5,702 nucleotides of DNA from a bacterium (GTDB lineage: Bacteria > Oederibacteriota > JAJYGY01): positions 1-5,702 of the forward strand of contig JAJYGY010000190.1 of the NCBI GenBank assembly GCA_021790555.1. The letters are read 5' to 3'. The notes under the pieces were generated by a model. It did no database searches, had not been told where the DNA came from, and worked only from the letters and a program-made list of their open reading frames with translations. A program made the position numbers and the translations under genes. This document shows positions 1 to 5,702 of this stretch, piece by piece; the stretch's first letter is position 1, and each line of letters opens with the position of its first letter.

Positions 1-2388
<2,388 letters not shown>

Positions 2389-2393
2389 GGCCT

Positions 2394-2399
2394 CTCCTT
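2394..2399 (-). promoter_or_regulatory. Ribosome binding site for leuS (decides the TTG start)
   Basis: AAGGAG on the minus strand, separated by five bases (AGGCC) from the TTG codon at 2388-2386. The strong match to the anti-Shine-Dalgarno sequence, plus the fit of the encoded N-terminus to other LeuRS proteins, supports initiation at TTG rather than at a later ATG. Confidence 0.8.
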
Positions 2400-2432
2400 G
2401 AAGTTTCCGTAAAAATCGCTTCGAACCGCGTG

Positions 2433-2461
2433 ATTATAGCAGAGCGCCCGGGTGGGGGCAA
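2433..2461 (-). promoter_or_regulatory. Sigma-70-type promoter for leuS
   Basis: On the minus strand: -35 TTGCCC (2461-2456, 4 of 6 to consensus), a 17-bp spacer (2455-2439) and a perfect -10 TATAAT (2438-2433), preceded by TGC, which makes an extended -10 (TGnTATAAT). The predicted start point is near 2426, giving a leader of about 38 nt before the leuS TTG. TATAAT stands out in this GC-rich DNA and lies in the only non-coding gap between pabC and leuS. The -35 begins 13 bases after the pabC stop codon. I see no U-tailed terminator between pabC and this promoter, so read-through from the upstream operon may add to leuS expression. Confidence 0.8.
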
Positions 2462-2473
2462 GGAGGCCCTCCC

Positions 2474-3244
2474 CTAGCCGATCTTCCTGCCGTCCAGCTC
2501 GCCCACCCGGACGGCCCCGCGAAGGGCCGAGCAGACCCACACCCGGTCGGCGCCCCAGAGGTCCTCGCGGGTCAGGGGGGCCTGCTCCACCCGGCCTCCC
2601 TTGGCCTTCCAGCGCCGGATGAGCCGTTTCCGGGTGGTGCCTTCCAGCACGCCCAGGGACAGGGGCGGGGTCTTCAGGACCCCGCCTTTTTCGGCCAGCA
2701 GGTTGGCCCAGGCCGCCTCGGCCGCCAGGCCGCCGGGCGCCAGGCGCAGGGCTTCCCGGCCGGAACCCGGGGCCTCCCACAGCGAAAGGCGGTTGGGCAG
2801 CATGCCCGAGGTCTTGCAGCGCCCGGCCAGGGACAAGGGGCCGTGGTGGGACGTGGGAACCGTGGCCATGCCCAGGGGCGAGCGGGGGCGCGGCCGGGGG
2901 GCGAAGGGATGCACCAGCAGGCAGAAGCCTCCCCTCCATTCCGGGGCCAGGTAGCGCAGCCTCAGGCTTCCACGCCTCAGGCGGTTGGCCCCCAGGGTGA
3001 GGGCCAGGGCCCGCTTCAGGCCGTCCGGGTCGGGCGGGGTGACGCCCAGGGCCCGGGCCCCCTCGCGCAGGCGGTCCAGGTGGGCCCTCAGGCCGGACAC
3101 GCGCCCGCCCTCCACGCGCAGGTTCTCCGCCAGGCAGCAGCCCAGCAGGGCCAGGGGCGCGGGCAGGGCGCCCAGCGCGCCGTCGGCCAGCGGGACGCGG
3201 GCCTCCCCCTCGGGAACGAGCTTTCCGTCCAGGTAGACCTTCAC
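2474..3244 (-). CDS. pabC: Class IV PLP aminotransferase-fold enzyme, probable aminodeoxychorismate lyase
   Basis: 256 residues plus TAG. The class IV family holds branched-chain aminotransferases, D-amino acid aminotransferases and 4-amino-4-deoxychorismate lyase (PabC), which releases pyruvate to give p-aminobenzoate. Position directly behind pabB with a 4-bp overlap argues for PabC. Seen in sequence: KVYLDGKLVPEGEARVPLAD at the N-terminus; LRVEGGRV..LRAHLDRL; Lys144 in CKTSGMLPNRL, the expected PLP Schiff-base lysine; Glu176 in LAAEAAWANLL, at the position of the conserved cofactor-binding glutamate; and TPPLSLGVLEGTTRKRLI, matching the family TP..G.L.G.TR motif. The start is GTG (3244-3242), overlapping the pabB TGA as GTGA and preceded by a G-rich stretch that can serve as ribosome binding site; translation is probably coupled to pabB. 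Odd: the usual DRGFLYGDGVFET motif near residue 30 is replaced by an Ala/Leu/Cys-rich stretch. The substrate remains an inference. Confidence 0.82.
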   Translation of the reverse strand: MKVYLDGKLVPEGEARVPLADGALGALPAPLALLGCCLAENLRVEGGRVSGLRAHLDRLREGARALGVTPPDPDGLKRALALTLGANRLRRGSLRLRYLAPEWRGGFCLLVHPFAPRPRPRSPLGMATVPTSHHGPLSLAGRCKTSGMLPNRLSLWEAPGSGREALRLAPGGLAAEAAWANLLAEKGGVLKTPPLSLGVLEGTTRKRLIRRWKAKGGRVEQAPLTREDLWGADRVWVCSALRGAVRVGELDGRKIG

Positions 3245-4836
3245 CCTTCCCCCCCGATCCCCAGGCTTTCCTTGATCGCCCCCGCCTTGTGGAGGGTCTC
3301 CTCCCATTCCCTGGCCGGGTCGGAATCGGCCACGATGCCGGCCCCCACCTGGAAGGTGGCCATGCCGTCCTTCAGCAAGACGGTTCGGATGAGGATGTTG
3401 AAGTCGGCCAGGTCGTGGAAGGGGTCCCAATAGCCCAGCGAACCCGTGTACAGGCCCCGGGCCTCCTCCTCCAGCTCGCGGATGACCTGCATGCAGCGGA
3501 TCTTGGGGGCCCCGGTGATGGTCCCGCCCGGGAAACCCGAGGCCAGCAGGTCCCAGATGTCGTGCCCCGCCTTCAGGCGGCCCACCACCCTGCTGACGAT
3601 GTGGTGCACGTGGCTGTAGCCCTCGGTGGCCATCAGCTCCTCCACGGCCACGCTGCCGGCCCGGCAGACCCTGCCCAGGTCGTTGCGCTCCAGGTCCACC
3701 AGCATCAGGTGTTCCGCCTTCTCCTTTTCCGAAAGGACCAGGCGGCGGCGCAACTCCCCGTCCTCGCCCGGGGTCCTCCCCCGGGGATGCGTCCCGGCGA
3801 TGGGGCGGGTCTCCACCCGGTCCCCCTCCTGGCGGAAGAGCCTTTCCGGCGAACCGCAGGCGATCTCCAGTCCCTGGAAGCGGGCGTAGGCCCCGAAGGG
3901 GCTGGGGTTGACGCGGGACAGGCGGCGGTAAAGGTCGAATCCCCCGCCCCCCGCCGCCACCCGCAGCCGGTGCGAAAGGTTGACCTGCAGCAGGTCCCCG
4001 GCGGCCAGGTAGCCCTTGGCCTTCTCCACCATGGCCCGGAACCGGGCCGCGTCGCGGTTGTCGTCCAGGGGTCCGGCGGGAGGCGGCGGGGGCAGCGGGC
4101 CGGCCCCGCGCCGGCGGGCCTCCTCCAGGCGCTTCATCCACAGGCGGCTCCATTCCTCCACCATGCGTTCGGCCCGGACCAGGGTGAATTCCTCGTCCAT
4201 GCCGGTGGGGATGGGGAGGCCCTGGCGCAGGCGGCGGGTGAAGTTGCGGTCGGCCAGAAGCAGGCGCAGGCGCAGCTGGTTGAGGCCCGGGTCGATCCAG
4301 GCCCATTCCCCGGGAAGGGCGAACAGGAGGTCCGGAGCCCCCACCGGCTCGCTTTGCGGCGGCGCCAGGGGAACCGCCGGGACGCCCCCCGGGGAAGGCG
4401 GGGGCGGCAGCGGGGCGAAATAGGCCCCGGCCTCGTAGGAAAGCCAGCCCAGCAGGGGGCACAGGCCCTCACGCTCCTCCCTCAGGCCGATGGACCGCAG
4501 GGCCGTGGCCAGCGCCCGCATCCCGGCGGCGGGCCCCCCGGGCAGGTCTCCCATGCCGCCCTCGTCCCCCCAGGCGACACGGTTTCCCCTGGCCAGGAAC
4601 AAAAAAAGCGGCTCGCCGCCCAGCAGCGAAAACCGCTTGTCCGCGTCCCCCCCCTGCGATTCCAGCAGGAAGAAGAAGTCCTTCTTGAGGCTGTGCTTCT
4701 GGAAGGCCCGCGCCAGGGCCTGGGGGGAAAGCCCCTCCAGGGGCAGGGCCATTTCGGCGGCCACCAGCTCCCCCCGGCGCAGGGCCGAGTGCCAGCCTTC
4801 CGGGAGAAGCACGGCATGGAGAGGGTTGTTGTTCAC
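3241..4836 (-). CDS. pabB: Aminodeoxychorismate synthase component I (PabB; TrpE/PabB family)
   Basis: 531 residues plus TGA. Chorismate-utilising enzyme that, with a glutaminase subunit (PabA/TrpG, absent here), aminates chorismate on the way to p-aminobenzoate and folate. The N-terminal domain has LLES (near residue 57), RFSLLGGEP and GWLSYEAGAYF; the catalytic domain runs from about residue 265 to 525 with CGSPERLF (Glu331), PIAGT (345-349), LERNDLGRV (Glu383), HVHHIVSRV (His412, the position of the conserved histidine), FPGGTITGAPKIRCM (435-449) and GAGIVADSDP. FPGGTITGAPK is the PabB form; TrpE proteins usually have PAGT.SGAPK. Against that, Ala347 stands where E. coli PabB has its catalytic lysine. 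It is longer than a typical PabB (about 450-470), partly because of two proline-rich linkers (P144-147 and P249-253). Start GTG at 4836-4834 with AAGGGG ten bases upstream. It lies 54 bp after greA and overlaps pabC. Anthranilate synthase is the main alternative. Confidence 0.85.
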   Translation of the reverse strand: MNNNPLHAVLLPEGWHSALRRGELVAAEMALPLEGLSPQALARAFQKHSLKKDFFFLLESQGGDADKRFSLLGGEPLFLFLARGNRVAWGDEGGMGDLPGGPAAGMRALATALRSIGLREEREGLCPLLGWLSYEAGAYFAPLPPPPSPGGVPAVPLAPPQSEPVGAPDLLFALPGEWAWIDPGLNQLRLRLLLADRNFTRRLRQGLPIPTGMDEEFTLVRAERMVEEWSRLWMKRLEEARRRGAGPLPPPPPAGPLDDNRDAARFRAMVEKAKGYLAAGDLLQVNLSHRLRVAAGGGGFDLYRRLSRVNPSPFGAYARFQGLEIACGSPERLFRQEGDRVETRPIAGTHPRGRTPGEDGELRRRLVLSEKEKAEHLMLVDLERNDLGRVCRAGSVAVEELMATEGYSHVHHIVSRVVGRLKAGHDIWDLLASGFPGGTITGAPKIRCMQVIRELEEEARGLYTGSLGYWDPFHDLADFNILIRTVLLKDGMATFQVGAGIVADSDPAREWEETLHKAGAIKESLGIGGEG

Positions 4837-4846
4837 GGCGGTGGCA

Positions 4847-4852
4847 CCCCTT
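4847..4852 (-). promoter_or_regulatory. Ribosome binding site for pabB (supports the GTG start)
   Basis: AAGGGG on the minus strand (4852-4847), ten bases before the GTG at 4836-4834. The next in-frame Met codon, at about residue 29, has no comparable site, so GTG is preferred. Confidence 0.5.
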
Positions 4853-4864
4853 GGGCCGCGCGGC

Positions 4865-4881
4865 CGCCCCCGCGCGGGGCG
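4865..4881 (-). other. GC hairpin in the greA-pabB gap
   Basis: A 6-bp all-GC stem (arms 4865-4870 and 4876-4881, CGCCCC with GGGGCG) around a 5-base loop, in the 54-bp gap between the greA stop and the pabB GTG. No U-tract follows, so it is not an intrinsic terminator. It could shape translation or RNA stability at the junction, or simply reflect the extreme GC content here. Confidence 0.35.
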
Positions 4882-4891
4882 CCGCGCCCGG

Positions 4892-5362
4892 CTACATGGA
4901 CATGGCGAGCAGCTTGTACTTCACCGGCCCGGCCGGGGTCTTCACCTCGACCTCGTCCCCCACCGTCCTGCCGATGAGGGCCTTGCCGATGGGGGCGCTG
5001 ATGGCCAGCTTCCCCGCCGCGAAATCGGCCTCCTCCACGGCCACCAGGTGGTACTTCACCACCTGGCCGCTCTTGAGGTTCTTGATCTCGACCTTCTTTC
5101 CGATGCAGACCTTGTCCTGGGGGACGGCGCTCTCGTCGATGATGCGGGCGCGCATGAGCTTGTCCTCCAGCTCGGCGATGCGCTTCTCGTTGAAGGCCTG
5201 GGCCTCCTTGGCCGCGTCGTACTCGGCGTTTTCCGAAAGGTCCCCGTGGGCGCGGGCCTCCTGGATGGCGCGGATGATCTCAGGCCTTTTGAACTGCTTC
5301 AGGTGGTCCAATTCCTGGGACAGCTTTTCGTGGCCTTCCTTGGTGAGGTAAATATCACCCAT
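4892..5362 (-). CDS. greA: Transcription elongation factor GreA
   Basis: 156 residues plus TAG, close to E. coli GreA (158). GreA binds RNA polymerase through its C-terminal FKBP-like domain and inserts its N-terminal coiled coil into the secondary channel, stimulating cleavage of backtracked RNA. Residues 1-75 form the coiled coil (YLTKEGHEKLSQELDHLK, RPEIIRAIQEAR) with the acidic tip HGDLSENAEY. Asp41 and Glu44 fall on exactly the same residue numbers as the catalytic pair of E. coli GreA when translation begins at 5362. The C-terminal domain includes EEADF, ISAPIGKALIGRTVGDEVEVKTPAG and ends LLAMSM. An ATG three codons upstream (5371) directly abuts the AAGGAG, leaving no spacer, whereas the ATG at 5362 has a 9-base spacer, so 5362 is chosen. 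It is the first gene of the probable greA-pabB-pabC unit and is preceded by a long leader with terminator-like hairpins. Confidence 0.97.
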   Translation of the reverse strand: MGDIYLTKEGHEKLSQELDHLKQFKRPEIIRAIQEARAHGDLSENAEYDAAKEAQAFNEKRIAELEDKLMRARIIDESAVPQDKVCIGKKVEIKNLKSGQVVKYHLVAVEEADFAAGKLAISAPIGKALIGRTVGDEVEVKTPAGPVKYKLLAMSM

Positions 5363-5371
5363 GAGCGCCAT

Positions 5372-5377
5372 CTCCTT
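5372..5377 (-). promoter_or_regulatory. Ribosome binding site for greA (decides the start)
   Basis: AAGGAG at 5377-5372 on the minus strand: zero bases before ATG 5371-5369 but nine before ATG 5362-5360, so the second ATG is the likely start. The site overlaps the 8-base palindrome TTCGCGAA (5376-5383), which might partly mask it in the RNA. Confidence 0.7.
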
Positions 5378-5385
5378 CGCGAAAC

Positions 5386-5399
5386 CCCGCCGAAGCGGG
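5386..5399 (-). other. UUCG-tetraloop hairpin upstream of the greA ribosome binding site
   Basis: On the minus strand CCCGC-TTCG-GCGGG (5399-5386): a 5-bp GC stem, extendable by a U-G pair, closed by the very stable C(UUCG)G tetraloop. It ends 8 bases before the greA AAGGAG. There is no U-tract after it, so it is not a terminator; it may insulate the ribosome binding site from upstream structure or act as an RNA stability element. Confidence 0.5.
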
Positions 5400-5415
5400 A
5401 GACTCCGAAACGCCT

Positions 5416-5450
5416 AAAAATCAAAAAGGCCTACCCTTAGGCCTTTTTTT
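5416..5450 (-). terminator. Intrinsic terminator T2 in the greA leader
   Basis: Inverted repeat AAAAAGGCCTA (5423-5433), loop 5434-5437, TAGGCCTTTTT (5438-5448). The GC-containing core is GGCCTA/TAGGCC. On the minus strand the stem is followed by TTTTTGATTTTT (5427-5416); on the plus strand by seven T, so it could work in both directions. It lies 50-90 bp upstream of greA and downstream of the best promoter, which makes it either a leader attenuator or a second terminator backing up T1. The stem is short in GC pairs, so its efficiency is uncertain. Confidence 0.7.
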
Positions 5451-5464
5451 GAGCGGACGTTCCC

Positions 5465-5481
5465 GGCCCCTGTCGCGGGCC
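5465..5481 (-). other. Small GC hairpin between the two terminators
   Basis: GGCCC (5465-5469) and GGGCC (5477-5481) pair around a 7-base loop, midway between T1 and T2. There is no U-tract. It may be a structural element of the greA leader or chance pairing in GC-rich sequence. Confidence 0.3.
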
Positions 5482-5485
5482 ACTT

Positions 5486-5532
5486 AAATAAAAAACCACA
5501 GATGTCTCCGCGCGATCGAGGCAATCTGTGGT
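5486..5532 (-). terminator. Intrinsic terminator T1 at the start of the greA leader
   Basis: On the minus strand the 9-base arms ACCACAGAT (5532-5524) and ATCTGTGGT (5503-5495) enclose a 20-base loop that can partly extend the helix (CTC with GAG), followed by TTTTTATTT (5494-5486). The long U-rich tail appears only on the minus side, so it terminates minus-strand transcription. It begins only a few bases after the predicted start point of the greA promoter, so it may end a very short RNA; it may equally be the terminator of the upstream gene ending at 5567. Confidence 0.72.
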
Positions 5533-5535
5533 CAT
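5487..5535 (-). ncRNA. Candidate short leader RNA (GraL-like in position)
   Basis: Predicted from the promoter at 5542-5570 (start point about 5535) and terminator T1: an RNA of roughly 48 nt made up almost wholly of one hairpin and a U-tail. E. coli greA is known to give short GraL RNAs by termination in its leader; no sequence homology is claimed here, only the same layout. Existence of the RNA is an inference. Confidence 0.3.
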
Positions 5536-5541
5536 GGGTGG

Positions 5542-5570
5542 ATTTTGAACCAGCAGGCCGGTTTTGTCAA
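5542..5570 (-). promoter_or_regulatory. Sigma-70-type promoter upstream of greA
   Basis: On the minus strand: a perfect -35 TTGACA (5570-5565), a 17-bp spacer (5564-5548) and -10 CAAAAT (5547-5542, 4 of 6 to consensus). The predicted start point is A5535 or a neighbour. No better promoter is visible between it and greA, so it is the best candidate for driving greA-pabB-pabC, with a leader of about 170 nt. Its -35 contains the TGA stop of the partial open frame to the right. Confidence 0.7.
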
Positions 5571-5702
5571 CGCCCAGTTGGGGATCCGGGCCCCAAAAAG
5601 GGGGCCTTTTCCAGGGTCTTTTCGCCCCATTTCAGCGGCCCCATCACCGCCAGGCGGCTCATGCGGGCCAGTTCGGCGGGGTTGCCGCGCTCCGCCGGCC
5701 CT
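5567..5702 (-). CDS. C-terminal end of an unrecognised protein (5' end outside the window)
   Basis: 44 codons are open from the right edge to TGA at 5569-5567. The residues include NPAELARMSRLAVMGPLKWG and end SPTGR. I do not recognise the family and assign no function. In favour of coding: codons such as GCC, CGC, CTG and AAG show the same G/C-rich third positions as the neighbours, and the stretch is free of stops to the edge. Against: only 44 codons are visible, the last ten or so look low in information, and a short open frame is likely by chance at this GC content. If real, the gene is on the same strand as greA and would use T1 (5486-5532) as its terminator. Confidence 0.45.
   Translation of the reverse strand, partial: GPAERGNPAELARMSRLAVMGPLKWGEKTLEKAPFLGPGSPTGR

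Noticed and set aside
2474..4462. A 662-codon minus-strand frame reading as a large fusion into pabC
   Set aside because: Only the last 256 codons (from GTG 3244) encode a recognisable protein; the upstream part is the wrong frame of pabB. The open upstream frame matters only for the slippage idea listed as a finding.
4601..4607. A run of seven A (T7 on the coding strand) inside pabB as a possible phase-variable tract
   Set aside because: The reading frame is intact and the run encodes a normal Leu-Phe-Leu stretch (PLFLFL) in the N-terminal domain. Seven bases is short, and phase variation of a folate gene is not expected.
3289..4977. A 562-codon open frame on the plus strand opposite pabB, running into greA
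   Set aside because: It is antisense to the clear PabB and GreA frames, low in complexity, and without a ribosome binding site or domain.
5372..5566. A CRISPR array, tRNA or known riboswitch in the intergenic region
   Set aside because: No direct repeats with spacers, no cloverleaf, and no riboswitch core that I recognise; the visible structure is explained by separate hairpins.
5589..5610. A plus-strand hairpin GGCCCC/GGGGCC followed by TTTT, terminator-like
   Set aside because: The U-run is only four bases, no plus-strand gene ends before it, and it lies inside the minus-strand partial frame. On the minus strand it has no U-tract.
5534..5702. A plus-strand gene starting near 5661 (ATGCGGGCC...)
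   Set aside because: Only 14 codons are visible before the edge, with no convincing upstream region. The minus-strand reading is more protein-like.

Overview
This is a 5.7 kb housekeeping segment from a GC-rich bacterium (strong G/C bias at third codon positions, non-ATG starts, bacterial Shine-Dalgarno sites). Every gene I can support lies on the minus strand, so in transcription order the window reads right to left: the tail of an unrecognised gene (5702-5567), a structured intergenic/leader region (5566-5363), greA (5362-4892), pabB (4836-3241), pabC (3244-2474) and leuS (2388 to beyond base 1). The protein sequences do not let me name a phylum; leuS, greA and the folate genes are universal, and nothing here points to a phage, plasmid or island.

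Right end (5372-5702). A 44-codon open frame runs in from the right edge and its stop codon lies inside the -35 box of a good sigma-70-type promoter (TTGACA, 17 bp, CAAAAT). Only a few bases after the predicted start point comes a hairpin with a U-rich tail, then a small GC hairpin, a second terminator-like hairpin with a U-tract, and a hairpin with a UUCG loop just before the greA ribosome binding site. The greA leader is therefore about 170 nt long and appears to contain two intrinsic terminators. This resembles the terminator-containing greA leader of E. coli (source of the GraL short RNAs) and is the most interesting feature of the window.

Middle (2474-5362). greA (transcript cleavage factor), pabB (aminodeoxychorismate synthase component I) and pabC (class IV PLP enzyme, probably aminodeoxychorismate lyase) look like one transcription unit: greA and pabB are 54 bp apart, and pabB and pabC overlap by 4 bp (GTGA). 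PabB and PabC would together make p-aminobenzoate for folate from chorismate; the glutaminase partner PabA/TrpG is not in the window. PabB has PIAGT where E. coli PabB has the active-site lysine (PIKGT), and PabC has an unusual N-terminal motif.

Left end (1-2473). leuS encodes leucyl-tRNA synthetase, 796 codons present, with its C-terminal end outside the window. It starts with TTG behind a strong AAGGAG and has its own promoter (TTGCCC, 17 bp, TATAAT with an extended -10 TG) in the 85 bp gap after pabC, so it can be expressed apart from the greA-pabBC unit. Long open frames on the plus strand opposite leuS and pabB are by-products of the GC-rich third positions and are not annotated.
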